Shown here in pieces: positions 1 to 13,306 of a DNA stretch of 64,000 bases. Origin of the DNA: Trametes villosa (Eukaryota > Basidiomycota > Agaricomycetes > Polyporales > Polyporaceae); the NCBI GenBank assembly GCA_002964805.2, contig PUDQ02000039.1, positions 62,001 through 126,000 of the forward strand, in the 5' to 3' direction. The position numbers and the translations under genes are program-made. The notes below the pieces were generated by a model. That model was not told the DNA's origin and did no database searches. It was given only the letters and a program-made list of their open reading frames with translations. Each line of letters opens with the position of its first letter. Position 1 is the stretch's first letter.

Positions 1-1502
1 TACTGAGCGCGGGCGGCTTGCGGAAGAACTTCGGGGAGGAGGTTGGAGGGCGAGGAGCGGCCGTGGGCGGCGTTTTTCGCGGCTTCGTCCGCCGCTTCGT
101 TGCCGGGGACGTCCGTCTACGTCCGCGTGGCCCTAACATGCGCTGCGTGTCACGACGGAGTCTACTTCGGGCTGCCGAGCGAACGACTACAGGGTATAAT
201 GGCCACTATGTCCAGAGTACTTGACGCTGTCTGAGCTGGTCCCGTGGTCCGTTCGTATCACCTCGATAGCCGGATACGGGGTCTGGCGCAATCACGTCAA
301 TGGATCGAGTCCCTCGTGGGTCCTCCCCTTGAGCAACTGCCTTCGGTCGGGGTGCCAAGCGCCGCGGGTGACCACTCGCACGAGGGAACGTCGTCCTGCA
401 GAGGGAACAGTTTGAACACAACGATGTAGTAAGTGAACCGAGGTTCAATAAATGCGAGGTAAAGGGATAAATTCCATGGCCCTCTGTGTAGCACTGAGTC
501 TCTAAGACCACGAGGGTGAACTACACGGTGATGGGGCGGCGTTGGAGGTATTGGTTTTGAGTGGTGTAGGTTTAGCGAGGCCGGACTTGCTGGGCAGCTC
601 AGAACCCGAGTACTGCAGAGACGGCCGGCGCTGTAGGCGGCCCTGCAGAGGCAGGTGTGGCGGAAAGGGTACTCTTAACCCTGGAGAAGAGAGAAGATTC
701 AGGGACGTAGGATGACTGGTAGTCGCCCTCCTCCCTGGAAGGGGTTGAAGGAGGTCAGGGTGGTGACATCGTCGACAACCTTGGTGCTGCTGCGCGCGGA
801 GGGCGGGCTGCGAGAGGAAGACGTTGTCTTAATAGTCAAGCCATAAAGTAGTGGGGGCGTTCAGGTCGTGGCGGTAATGAAAGCGGGATGGGGATGGGTG
901 GCGGAGTGGAGGAGCGCGCGCAACCGAGCAAGCACTTTGCCCCCCATATACCACCCGACGCGCATCCTCGGATCTTGTGCCATTCTCCCTCCCTCTAGTT
1001 CCCCTGCCACACCCTGGCGCGCATACGCCTTCACCGTCGTAACCCCCTTCTCATCTTCTACGCCATACACACTACCGCGATTCCCCACGCATGACGATGA
1101 TGCCGATTACGATCAAGGAAGCGACGAGGAGGTCTGCACGTCGTGTACCGCTTCGGCATCTCACTCATCGGCAGCTACCTGCGTAGGATTACGGTCTTGC
1201 ATGCCTTGATGACGAGGAATCCGACGATGCAGGAAGCGCAGATGTAGAAAGCATGTACTATACCGCGAAAGGTGCGCGCTGCTTCCCACCGGCATTGTGG
1301 CCCGCGCCGATCCGACCGCAGACGAGAATAACCCTGGGCAAGCTCAGAAGGAGTTCCGCGCGATCGTAGAGCAAGAAGAGTAAAAGGGAGAGTGGTACGT
1401 CGTGCTAGCTATATCTGATCCAGATGAATCGAGGTTCACTAAGTGTATGGCGACGAGATGAATTTTACGCACCCCTACTGCGAAACATGGACGTCAAGAT
1501 AA
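1..1502. other. no supported gene
   Basis: Short overlapping frames on both strands but no convincing splice-linked coding series and no recognised domain. An acidic stretch on the plus strand around 1090-1390 could be a fragment of a coding exon, but I could not extend it. Confidence 0.4.
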
Positions 1503-3426
1503 TTACTCCACAGGGGCATCTTCGTCGTCCGATATCGCGTCCAGGGTCTTTCGCATTTTCCGGAAACGGTTCTTGGTGCGGGTCGGGTCGCCGCACTTGT
1601 CGTAGTAGTCCTTCACTTCTTCCACGAGGAACCGAAACTCCTCCGCGATGTCCTGTACAAGCTGATCGACCGCGATTGGACCGTTGGTTACGATCGGATC
1701 CTCTGGAGGGCTGCGAGAAGGGTGCTCGTCAAAGGTAACAACACGAACCGGGCGCCGACAAACCTTGTTCGCTGCCTCTCAAGTGCCGCCGCCGGTTCTT
1801 CCTCGTCGCATCTCCCTTTGGCCCAAGCGGGACTAGGCCCGCTGCCCTGCAGGATCTGCCACTCGACCTCGTCTTCCTCCATCTCGTCCTCCCACGCGCG
1901 CTGGCGGGCGAACTCTGCAGTCATCGGTCCGGGAGCAAGAACCGATATGTGTTGGGACACGGGCTCCGGGGCTTGGTACACGATTGCATCGACGGCGTCG
2001 GTAGGCACACCGGCCTGACCTATGTCGCCCGTCATGGTGGACAAGGGCACCCGCATGGAGTGCATCTCCCACGAATGTACGTCAGACAATCCCGGGATGG
2101 GTGTGGGGGCATATAGCACGGCGGTGTCGTCGACGCTTGTGCCCCGGAGGATGCTCTTGCTCACGTTCGCGCATGCGCCGAAGTCGTGCTTGATTTTGGT
2201 GTCTCGAGGTTGCTCATCGGGCGTGCGCATGTATCCATCTTCTGCCTTTCCGCCAAGCGTAAGCGTCTGCTCCTCGACAATCTCTTCGATTTTGGTGTCA
2301 AGGCGTGTGGCGTTTTTTTTGTAACGCTCCCGCCATGATTGCCAGGTGTGTCGCGTGACCCAGGCGTATTCAGGCTCGGTAGACTGGGCGGGAGTGAACA
2401 CGAGTGTACTGAAAGCGAGCACATGCATACCATGTCGCACAGCCGTTGATACAGCCTCTGACCAGTTCGGCCTCCGGTGTCTTTGTACGGAATCTGTGCA
2501 GCGATCCATATGCAGAGGTTTTGCTCATCTTCGTCGGTGAACTGCGTACGTCTGTAGGCATACGTGCTTGAGCTTCGTGGCGTTCTATCAACAGTATGCC
2601 TGCTCACTCTCTGCCTGGACGCCGGCCGCCGGGTTTGTTGTATGGCAACGGGGTGTGAATGACCTCGCCCTTCTCGACGCAATTTTTGACCCAGAGGGAG
2701 GACTCGATGTACTTGTCGGGCTCGCCTCGATACTTCTGCACGAGTTGATTGAAGATGTCTGTGTTCGGATGTGCGAGAATGATCCGTGCAGATTGTGCGG
2801 AAGCTGTTGGATCGCCACCAGAGTGCTGCAATATTCTCGATGAGCGCGGGTCCACAACACCACCGCGACCCTCGAATGCTCCAGCGCCCTCGTCTCGCCC
2901 AGCACGAACGGCGGGTCCATCACCCCATACCGACATCTCCAGTCGCAGGACGTGCGAGGGGCCACTCACCATGATGCGCGCGCTCAGCGCCGTCCGGGCA
3001 TTGACGTCCACGATGCTCGAGTCGACGTGCATGCGGATGGGCTGGTTGTTGCGGACGAAAATCTGCTTGAGGAGCCTGCCCGAGATCCTGCATGCCTCTA
3101 CATACGTATACGGCACGAAGTAGCGTTCCGACTGCTCGTGGCATGTTGACCAGCGGAGGCGCAGGCGTTCCTCCTCCGCAGTGCCGGGCTGGACGAGCAC
3201 GAAGCCCCAGCGCGGCACCTCGGTGACGACGCGTCCGCCCCGTGACTGAGGGGGGTGTTGGGTAGATGTAAGGAGATCAGTGTGGGAGCAGACACACCTC
3301 GATGGTCTCGCAGGCCTCTGCCTGGATTTTTGCGGGGATGTCTCTCTGGATGAAAAACTTGACAGGTATTCCATACGCATCTTGGAAGATACGCTTCTGC
3401 GCTGGAAGCGTTAGCTTCGTTCCTCT
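1503..3426 (-). CDS. rap1: Rap1-like telomere protein (BRCT-like + Myb), 6 exons, start unresolved
   Basis: Exons read on the minus strand: 3426-3298, 3245-2970, 2826-2608, 2551-2431, 2383-1764, 1710-1503; introns have GT...AG ends and all phases agree. The N-terminal half has two BRCT-like segments: one with KFFIQRDIPAKIQ and GGRVVTEVPRWGFVLVQPG, a second ending SSLWVKNCVEKGEV then a GGRRPG loop. Next comes a Rap1-type Myb domain split by an intron: TQFTDEDEQNL, GGRTGQRLYQRL, then HTWQSWRERYKKN. An acidic linker and a charged C-terminal helix region (VKDYYDKCGD) follow, ending at TAA 1505-1503. In known fungi Rap1/TERF2IP proteins act at telomeres or in the shelterin complex. The first exon was not found: the frame upstream of 3426 is closed by a stop inside a likely intron. 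The 143-nt intron 2969-2827 is open in frame and could be retained. Family assignment is from recalled motifs. Confidence 0.82.
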
Positions 3427-4404
3427 CTATCTGGGGGCGCAACGAGAGGGAACACACCATGTTGTAGCGAGGAGCAGCACGAAGGCAGGAGATAAGCTAG
3501 TAGTGTGGGGGTTGGAGATGGGTTGGATTGCAGTTCCACCCAGAATCGTCGGGCCATCAGCATGACGGCTGCAGCTACTGCAGCTATGCACGTAATAATA
3601 CCATGCATGTGGCACACTTCCATTGGCTCCATCCTGATGCATGACGGCCTGGGGCTTGTGCTTGACGTGGATCATGATGGCCCGGCACAAAGTCACTGCC
3701 TTTCGCGCACCCTGGGAGGCCCGCTTCACGCTTCGAGCGAAGTTCGCCAACAACGTGCAATCAAAGCGGTCCATTGATAAGTATTCCGCTATACGTTATC
3801 ATCGAGCTCGAGCTCATTCTTGGAGGCTTCTGGAGGGAGGGCGACGCATGCGCAGCCGCACGCGCGTACCGACCGGAAGCACGTCAGGCGATGTTGTGCG
3901 CATCATCAACACGGCGGAGCATGCCCAGCACGTTGCACGCACATGTACCTCTCAGAGACTCGGATGGCTGGCAGAAGTTCGCAGTTCATACTGTACGTGC
4001 CCCAATCTCTTTCGAATTCACGTTAACGCTCTCCTCAACCAGGCCAGCCACCAGAAGTGTTTCAAGCCCGGGCATCCCGACTATCAAAGGTAAGGCAGCT
4101 GAGTTAAAAACTTGCCGCGAAGTGAGGTAGCCGTGACCCCCGGTCCACGGTCAGGGGTACGTCCGGCGGTTCCCCACCGGCCATCAGAACTCCCTCGCTT
4201 CTGGAGCGGGATGAGGACCCGCAGTGCATGGCGCCGTAGCGCACGTTTGAGAGTGAGAAAGATGCGTAAGGTTGTGAGAAAGCAAATAAATATCGGAAGA
4301 CGGAACGAAGCCAGAGAGAGATGAGGCGACAGCACCGAGAGAACATACATCCAGCCGCCGCCCTCGAATCGCTACTGGAGCGCAATAGATCTGGGCGGGA
4401 GGAA
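3427..4404. other. intergenic, probably holding the missing first exon of the Rap1-like gene
   Basis: No supported gene. A minus-strand open stretch (about 3774-3430) is plausible as leader or first-exon sequence, but I could not join it in phase to the exon starting at 3426. Confidence 0.35.
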
Positions 4405-4842
4405 TCAACGCGAGCGTACACGCTTGTCACCAGCAGCGTCCGCCTTCGAGGCGGTCAGTGCTTCAAACGTCGAGGGGAAGCGGCGAGTAGCGCTGAGAAA
4501 CTTGGAGAGGGGGTTGAGCGCTGCCTTCGTGTTGAGGAAGTACTCCACTCTGCGCCCGTTCCGCCCAAGCCACCCTAGGTGCGCTGCCCGAGCCGCCGCA
4601 TACTGTGGACATCGAACGAGAAGGTGGAGGGCCGTCTCCGGCGCATTGTCGCAGGTTGGGCATGACGGGCACGGGAGTTGTTGGCTGCGCAGGCGTAGTG
4701 AGCTTCGTCCAGAACGATTATGCCAGCCTTTCCTCCCCATGTGGGAGCCGTTTTCTATCACACAAGACACATATGTCAATCCCAGTTCGCTCAGAGGCGG
4801 GAGATAGGCCCACCGTGGGCTCATCCTCCGCAAACACCGCAT
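4405..4842 (-). pseudogene. C-terminal scrap of a non-LTR retroelement RT/RNase H protein
   Basis: A minus-strand frame contains a Cys/His knuckle, CPTC...ETALHLLVRCPQY, followed by ARAAHLGWLGRNGRRVEYFL and SKFLSATRRF. This is the pattern that follows the RNase H domain at the C-terminus of many basidiomycete LINE-like polyproteins. No reverse transcriptase or endonuclease motif was found upstream, so this is a 3' fragment. The segment before the knuckle reads poorly, suggesting decay. Recognition rests on a short motif, so an unrelated zinc knuckle protein is possible. Confidence 0.55.
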
Positions 4843-6354
4843 GGCGGGCGCATTCCCTCATCGGGGAAAACAGGGTGTTGCCGACAATAATCGCAGGGCA
4901 GTTCCGCTTAGCCATGAGGCGGAAACCTTGGTGAGCGGCTAGGTCCAGGTCCGACTTCATAGCCTACAGAGGCTGTTAATGCCGCTGAAACCCACCATAG
5001 GACGCAAACGGAACCACTGTTCTGATTCTGAGAATGATGGCGGGCTTGGGGACCGTCCATTACAGCTCGGAAATTTCGAAGAGGGTCGTCGCCGTGAGCG
5101 GGACGTTGGCCATCGCGTGCTTGGCCTCAGGACGTCGGGCGGTGTTCGTGGAAGACAAATCCCCTAACTCACCGCAGCGTGGAGGGTACTGCCCATGGTA
5201 TCTGTAACACAGCCGGTCATGCTCGTACACGCTTATCCCACCGACTTCCTGTACTGTTTTCCCCATGCCGACCTTGATCATCACGAGCACGGGCTGACCG
5301 TGGTGCACATTACCCGTGATCTTCGCTGTGCCGGCCGCCTCTGATGCCAACGCGGATCGAGTGGGACAGAGGTCTCAGCCGTGAGCGCAGCTTGTCCGGC
5401 CTTGAACCACCGGTCGAAGACTCGAACTCGCGAATCGAGTGCTGCTGGATGTTGAAGAAAGGGATATCCAGCGCATGCCGTGAGCTCGAGCTTCTGAAGG
5501 GAGATCCTTGTTTTCAGTTTTGCCCTCGCCCCACGCCGACAGATCGCACGGGCGCCGCATAACCGCCCCTTCTTCGTCGTGGCCGCAACGGGTACGCCGC
5601 GCAGGGGGTCTCTGATACGTTTCAGCACCTCCGAGTCCATCGCCGCCCCGCACAGAGGGCCGGTGTGGTCGACCTTACACTTGTTCAAGTAGTTGATCTG
5701 GCAGAGCTCGGGCGCGCGCGTATTCCGGCGGCGGCGGCGGGGACCTCGAGGTGTTAGGTGGATACGACCGATTAGCGGCCCTTATAAGGCCACCGACTTG
5801 CTCCGCCCGTACCGCGCGCCAAGCCTTTTCCATGTTCTTGCGACCGCGGACCGCACGTATCTTGCTCCGCATTCTCTTCCAGTAGCCCCCCGCGAGAGTG
5901 CACACGAAGCGCGTGGCGCATTCCTTGAACACGACGTTGTTGGCATGATTGAGAGCTCGCTGTAGACCGGGCGTGGGAGGGCTCGGGAGTTCGTAGGGTT
6001 GTGTGTAGTTGGCATGGAGCATGATACCAGTGCAGTCACGCGGCGCACCTTGTTCATCCCCTCGTCGGTCACGGTGAAGGCGTGAATGTCGTTGGATTAA
6101 ACCTTGGACATGTCGAAGGCGTCGGTGATGTTCCACTCGCTCCAGCGCTCCGCTCGGTAGCCGACAATCGCCTGGCGTCCGGCGGTGCTGTTGCTAGAGC
6201 CGCTCGGACGCCTGTAGGCCTGACGGGCCGTCTCGGTACCGAAGGCGTAGTAGCCCTGCGCGAATGCGCGGATCTGGGAGACGGTGTTCAAGTCGACCTG
6301 GCTGTTCTTGGGCGTGGCAGAGAGACTCCGAGGGTGGGCATGTCGAGCCTGCAT
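4843..6354 (-). other. possible decayed coding region, family not recognised
   Basis: Several adjacent minus-strand frames look more protein-like than their shadows: about 6354-6097 (AFAQGYYAFGTETARQAYRR), 6060-5675 (FVCTLAGGYWKRMRSKIRAV) and 5688-5281. They may be exons of one gene read right to left, but stops interrupt them and I found no convincing set of in-phase splice sites. No domain is recognised. Confidence 0.3.
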
Positions 6355-6929
6355 GGTACAATAGCGCAGTACAAGCGGAGAGGGGAAAGGCAGAAGTTAG
6401 GGGGCCGTCGAGCTGCTTGCACTGGTGATTTGATACGCCAGGGAAAGGTAACCGGATCTGGAACATACTTCAGCCCAAGGACGATCGGTCGGGGAAGATG
6501 TTTAGCAGGTTCACCGAGACGGAAGAGGCCTTGTGCAGTATACCGCGATCGAGGGCTGGAGGAGCGGAGCCTCGTACCTGGCACGGTCATCTTCCGGGCG
6601 AGTCGCCACGCCGTGCGAATGGGCTTGTAAGGGCCCCGGATGTCTGGCGAGGTGCACGAGGCGGACGAGCTTCCGGGAGGGACGCTCAGGCTGCCGCCGA
6701 TGCTCGGGCAGACAATGGTGCTCAGAAGTACACGCGTCGGCGCGCTCTCACGTACGCACGTCCACCGGCGCCCGCGGACGTGTCGACGGACCCGCGGGCG
6801 CAAGAAGCGACGGGAGAGCGTCCGGGAGGCACGCTTCCACAAGTATACGCGTCTTCTCGCTCGCTCAGTCGAGCCGGCGGATGCTAGGGCACGCTGCAAT
6901 GAAGTCAGCTCAGTCAGAACAGGGGTATG

Positions 6930-7490
6930 CCCAGAAGATGGAAACGCACCGTTGGAGGGGCAATGGAGCACGTGCGTGAGGCACCGGCCTGCGCCCGGGT
7001 GCACGGCTGGACGACTGGCCATGTACGCGTCTGTGCACGCCTTCCGCGTGATACAATGCCAGACAAGCAGCGGAGGGAGTTTGGAAGCGTCCAGGGAGGT
7101 CGAGGTCGTGCCGGAGGAGGTCTTCGCGTGCGCGTGCGCGTGCACGAGGGGTGCTTCAGAGAGATCCTTGGTCGCCCAGTAGAAGTGCAAAAGACAGTAT
7201 CATGGAGTGGAGGTCCGAAGGGCCCGACCGCAGCGACAGCCACGGAGGGTTGGGGGTAGGAGGTGAGGAGGAGTGAGTCGGGGGAGACAGTCTCAGAGCG
7301 AGAACGACGACGGAGCGCCCGCGGGCACAGCACAGCCACTGCGTTACTGAGCCGTGTGTGCGTCGGGGTCCGGTCCTGCGGGCGCTCTGGCCTCTGCGTT
7401 TTTGTCCTCGTCGCTCTCTCTCGTCCTCCCACCATCCCCTCCGAATCCCCATCCACACCCCTCCGTGGCTATCGCTGCGGTCGGGCCTCT
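6930..7490. repeat. foldback repeat family, copy A (diverged)
   Basis: This stretch matches 17450-18290 in the same order and orientation: a block beginning GATGGAAACGCACCG, a single diverged copy of the 143-bp unit (GATACAA...CCAGACAAGC), then an inverted pair of arms (around 7205-7290 and 7410-7490) carrying GATAGCCACGGAGGGGTG-like sequence. It is clearly more diverged than copy B. No transposase is associated. Confidence 0.65.
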
Positions 7491-8583
7491 TCAGCTCTAG
7501 CTATTCTCTGGAGACGCGCAGGCCCTTTCCAGGACTCCGTCGCGATCTCGGCCGCGCGTTCGTACGGGTGGTCGCCCACCCCGACGCGTTCCTCTCGTTC
7601 TCCGCGACCTCGCCCACCCCGAGCCACTCGTACGGTATCTTCGCACCGTACAGGCGGTCTAACACCTGCAAGCATCCCTCAGCCGGCCCAGGATCTCCAC
7701 TCCCGAGCCGACTCGGGACTTGGTGCCGCCGATACACGCACGCTGTACGCACGCTTGTCCCCGCGCACACGCGCGCCCGCGCGGCGCCGCAGAAGGCTAA
7801 GGCCGACCAGGGATCCTCCCTTCCTGGCGCGGTAGATTAGATAAGATAGCAAACTGCTGTATACTCGGAAGGTTGGCCCTGGATCATGACATTGACTGAG
7901 CTTTTCCCATCAATCGTTGCGCCGAAGGTCGCTGGTGCACTGGCAGCGGCGAACACTGCGCCGCCCTTTTGCTAGCTGTCTTGTAGAACCCCTCCGCCGA
8001 AGCCGCGGTAGTGTTCGGGATTTCGTCACCCGCTGCAGATGTACCTGCTCGTCCTCCGCTTATCGACACTAGATGCGCTCGCTAGTGCACAGTGGCGAGT
8101 GCCGTCGCCGCTCGCGTAGCTACACCGTTCGGAGATTCGTAGAATTGCACAGAAGATGCAGACCGATTTCTCCCTGGCAGTGGGACACCTGGCTTGGACT
8201 TCGCCCCGTAATGGTATTTACGTTGTCAGATATGGAGCACTCAGACGAGGCCCCGGGTGGCTGAGGGGATACGGGATGTTTCGGCGGACTTGGGTGCACT
8301 ACTTCCGGCCCGCCGAAAAGAGCGCACCCAGTGAAAGGCGGTGAAGCGTCGTCCTCGTCGTACAGTTGGAGCTAAAGGGCCGACGCGTTCCGAAACGGAC
8401 GACCCGCATCCGAAGGGACTATGAGTGCGCTAGAAGGCGTACATGAATCCCTTGGCAGTAGACACGACGAAGTGCGCACTGCTCCGACAGACGCCGTTGT
8501 CGGACGCGTCGTGAATTAGCGCTAGCCAGCACATCCCACCTTCACTCACACGGCCATCCTAGCGTCCTGAAAGCTCCCGCCTC
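7491..8583. other. no supported gene
   Basis: Only short overlapping frames. Immediately upstream of the gene starting at 8584, it presumably includes that gene's promoter; no specific element was recognised. Confidence 0.4.
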
Positions 8584-11500
8584 ATGTCCGACGTCGAAAG
8601 CCGCCCTTCTAGCTCGTTCTTGGACAATGCAACACGCGATGCGGAAGAAGACGATATGGAAGACAGGTATGTCCAGTTTCCGACACAGTGGCGTCTGCGA
8701 GCCCCAAGATTGAGGTTTGCGGGATTGCCAGCGGCTCAGTCCTGGGTCCCAAAGGATTCTTCGACGGGAACGACAAGGACGAGCAAGAAGCGGTACTGGA
8801 GTTCGATATCTCCGCCGTCCCACAAACCCTCGGAGCAGACGATGCAATCGCACAACACCTTTTGGATGCCAACGTCACGGGCCTCGGCCGCGCTGCTCAC
8901 GACGGCGAATATGCTCTACAAGACGCCCGCCCTGTACGTCTCAGTCAGCTCGAGGACCTCTATAAGAAGAAGGATCGACGCGGGGCCATGAACCTGCTCC
9001 GGAGAAAGCACATGCTCTCCATCGACTCGAAGTACACTATCCCTTGGGACGACAAGGACCTCCTCTGGGATGTGCCTGAGGTGTGTGTTGGCTGACCGTC
9101 AGGGACTGCTCTGTGAGTTGAATGGCTGATCTTGTTTGTCAAAGCACTGGCTTGGTTATATGTGCTGCGTCCCCAACAGCATAGGATTTCACGCTATCCT
9201 ACCGAACATCACGGACCCGGAAGCTCGAAACAATCACGAATGGACGTTTCGGTTCACCCTGCAGAGAAAACATTGGACGTTTCGCGGCGATCACAACGTA
9301 CTCGCCTTCAACCCTTGCGGGTCCATGCTGTGCATCGGAGACACCCATGCCAACGAGTCAGTCTGGTGGACCCTGCTCCCGGTAAAGGCGCTGGAGCCTT
9401 ACCCATCCGCGGAGCTCATGACTTCTGACACTGGACCGACGAACATGGATCCAGTCGTAGCGCGCATCTGCATCGCCGGTCTTTTCAACATGCTAGACGA
9501 GACCCCGTACGCATTTGCCTGTGCGGACACGAAGTATCCCGATGTCTCGGATGAGAAGCAGTTCATTGCGCAACTTGGCCACCTTGCGTACGTCTCATTC
9601 GCTGGATGCCGCAAGGACCCCACATTGACTCGCATTCGCAGAACTAGAGAAGACTTACAGTTCTCGATCGAAGAGCTCGTTGACCTGAACAAGGCGTTCG
9701 AAGAGCACTACGAGGCGTGGTGGCGAGGCGCGCCGCGTGAATACAAGCTGCCGATCTTCAAGGGTCGCATACCGGCTGCCGTGGTCGTGAAGTACGGCCA
9801 GGACCGGCAGATCTGCGATATGGCCACCATGCAAACGGACGCGTCGATATGGCGCCGTGCGTGCGACTTTACGAAGCTATCACGCTTCGCCTTCACCCTC
9901 GCGACGCATTACAGGTAATGCCCAGAGGAGTCTGCGTGATTCCTAGGATATTACACTGACTCAATTCCCGCGGATAGGGCGTCCAGGGTATCCACCTGGG
10001 ATAGGCTCACGGCGGCCGAGATCCGCGATTTTCATAGCGGACCCGTGTACACGACTCCCGACGTGGGCACCCGGGAAGAGGTTCACGACCTCGACGGCCA
10101 CCCCCTCGTTGACGCCGGGGAAGCTGAGATAATACTCTACGACGGCGCTGGTCGACGTGTCGCACGACGGCGCCCGATCTTCGAAGAGCCCTACGTTCCT
10201 TGTGGGCTCATGCAAGACCTCCGACTCGTTCCGGCGTTGTTCTCTGCTACGCCCCCAGCGCAGGGTCGCTGGATATACAACGACGATGGTGCGCTTACCA
10301 GACAGGACCCTAGTGCCGACGAGTTAGAAGTGGTCGCCATGCTCAACGATTCCGAAGGACCGGAATACCACCTCTATCCCCTCGGCTTCTCCCGCAACGT
10401 TGGCCAGTGGCAGGCGAACTCCGTGATCGATGCGCTGCTGCCGCATATCGACGCCTTATCTGCAAAGATCAGCGCGCACAGCGGCGGAGCACCAGCAATC
10501 GAAGCCATGAGGAGCCAATGCTTCAACACCCTTGCCCACCACGTCCGCGCCTCCGCAAAGTACCACATCTCACAGCGTGGTATTCTGACTGCTACCGCTG
10601 GAGGAGCATGGGCAACCACGGCAAAGGCCAAGGAAACTGCAAATGTGCTCTACGAGGAGTGTCGTTCAAAGAACCCACACGACGAGCTTGCCGCCCAACT
10701 GGAGTGCCCCGAGGAAACCTTCCTTCGCTTCGAGAACGTCTACCTCGTTCACATGGGACGCGTAGCAGAGCAGTTCCAAGCGGGCGACAACCTCTACTGC
10801 AAGTTCATGATACCCCTTGCTCTAGCAAATACTCATCCAGGCGTGATGACCCCCATCAAGGAAAAATCCGCAATATTTGCACCTGGGGTAAATGTCTTTT
10901 CCTGGAGCAACTTCGAAGCACGATCTAATTTCTGGCGGTGTTAGGTGCAGCCTGAGTGGATGCTGTGGACCACCAAGCCGGTGGTCGAGCTCCTGAAGGT
11001 GTACTGGGAGAAGGTCAAACCAGCTCTTTCCGGCGATTCGCCCGAGACACTCGACCCCGTGCACTTGGAGATGATAGCTATGCTGGAGAGGCTCGTCAAC
11101 TTCGCCCATACCGGGGCGGCCAAGGTGCTTACCGCGGGCTTGATGAATCATTTCTGGCCTGCACGAGCTGTTCTCGATCATGGATTTCCCGCCTTCTCGC
11201 GAGCGTTTGCGCTCGGTGGCGGATCTGATTCGGTCGCGCCCACCCTCGATACAACCGCGTGGCCCATGCACCCCGTCACTGGCTACCCTATGGTGGCAAC
11301 GAAGCGGTCGCTAGAATTGACCTACGGCATCGAGTATTTCGTGGTACGTCACATTTCTCTATGATGCCGTCGCGCCAATACCTGTCCACAACTCGTCACA
11401 ACGGAGCGTGTAGAGTCGTTTGGGATAGGTGTTTCACTGCTCAGACGCCCCCGCCCTTTGTTTGCGACGCTGGTCATGATGTGTGCGGTCGTTTTCCCTG

Positions 11501-13306
11501 TCGTCTCCTCGCGGTGGTATCCTCGCCGCACGCAATTCATGTCAGACTGAAATGCGCGCGGTGGAATCTGGCGGCTCTCTGTCCTATCAATATCAGCATG
11601 GACGCACCTACTGACAAATGAATGATAGCGTTACCACACGAAGCTGCACATCCGCTGCTGTACGTCCAGGATATCCCGTGAGCTCAAGTTGGGCGAGGAC
11701 ATCGACCAATGCCGTCTGGAGAAGCTGGGTAGCATTGTCGTTGACACTTACCTCAAGGACATCCTCGCTTGCGTGGCAAACTCGCTTTCCGAGGAGACGC
11801 GCCAGATCCTCGGGGACGATGCACATGAACTCCATGATTGGGCGAAAACACGAAGGAGGCGGCACGCCGCTTGGCGCAAGTTAGATTTCCCACTCGACTT
11901 TGGCCCGGCCCGAGGAACCTATGCGGATCTCGCCACCATCCTTTCGCCCAGCCTTCAAGCGAGCACCGTCGGGCTTCCCCTCTCCAGCGAAGGCTCGGTC
12001 TCAGTTGAGCACCTTGTCGATCGCATGCACTCCTGGGCAGTCTCCAACGCACAGTCTCAACGCGCACCTTTCTTCAAGACAGGCTCCGCGGGTGTCGTGC
12101 TGCGCGTGGTCATCGGGGAGGTGGATCGGCTCCTCTGCCATTCCTCACAGGCCAGTCGGACGTTTCTTCTGAAAAAGGCTATCGTCTCGTCCATGATCGC
12201 GAATAAGATCCACTTTGTCCCCGATGCCGCACCCAATCCCTCCGGAAGAGGATCTCCCTCTCACCAGCCTTCCCTCCATGCGTGGACCATGCTCGGCTCA
12301 GCTCCCGACTCTGGCCCCCTCGATCCCTCCCTAGGGCGGACGCCCTCGCAGCGTGTGGCGCTCGAGCTCAGTGCAGCTTCACGCAAGTTAGAGGAGGCTG
12401 ACGTTCGTGGCTCTTGGTCAGCTCTCGGCTGTCCTATCGAAGACCTTCACAAGTATTCCACCCGCCATGTTCTCCCCTCCGAGTGGTCTTACGAGAGAGC
12501 CCTCACCTTCACGAAAGGGATGACCCGAGACATTTATCTCTGGGCCAATGGTCGTCTTTCCAAGAAGCTGTCTCACTGGACATGCCGACTTGCGCTCACT
12601 TTGGCCATCCTGCTAGTCAAGTTCTGCCCAACGTCTCCTTTCCCTCTGTTAACGAGGGAATACAGCAAGACATAGCCAAGCAGAAGTTCGGCCAACCCGA
12701 ATCATGCATCTCCGCTGTTCGTCAAATACCTTGGAGCCTGCTTGCCAATAAGGGGGTCACCGACAAAGAGCTATACTTCACCCAAGCGGTGATCTTCCTT
12801 CTAGCGTGGATCGACGAGGAGTCTCCGCTGCGCATCGCTCTTCAAACGGGACAGACGCCTGACAGTGGGTGGAACGGGAAGCACTGTATGTCTTTGCCTT
12901 GGAATCAATCGCTTTCTTCGTCTCATCTTATACTCTCGTTACAGCGCACAAGGGCCTCACCGTAGTCAACCTCATCCGCCTCGGCGTCGCCTACGGCTGT
13001 AACAAGCGCCTGTTCAAGTCTCCGCGGTATTTCGACGATTTTCGGATCTGCAGCACTGCTATGCTCCAGAAGTGGGGAAACACTCTCCAGGATGGACTCG
13101 CAGCCAGAGACGGAGGTGCCTTGAAGATTACGACCGTGATATTTGGATTCGAAGTGGCGCGAGGGCTTCGCGATAGCGGCAACTTCCCAACACTCTCCCT
13201 TCACACCTCCAACGCCCTCACAGTCGCTTCCTCAAGCTCCAAGCATAGGCTCGACGACGACGAGTTGTCTGATGCTCCTACTCGTATTCGACGCCGTCAG
13301 CAGTAG
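8584..13306 (+). CDS. large uncharacterised protein, 8 exons, about 1,361 aa
   Basis: Exons: 8584-8666, 8732-9080, 9145-9914, 9978-10887, 10945-11343, 11629-12569, 12617-12885, 12945-13306 (stop TAG). All junction phases agree. Seven introns are GT...AG; most are 47-65 nt and one is 285 nt. The weakest junction is 12570-12616, whose donor reads GTCTCA; a one-base assembly error there is an alternative. ATG 8584 opens a short acidic, Ser-rich exon. The body is rich in Trp and acidic residues (for example WTLLPVKALEPYPSAEL, FEEHYEAWWRGAPREYKL), and the C-terminus is basic, ending IRRRQQ. I see no signal peptide, membrane segment or familiar catalytic motif, and I do not recognise the family. 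Intact frame over about 4 kb argues that it is under selection. Confidence 0.8.
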
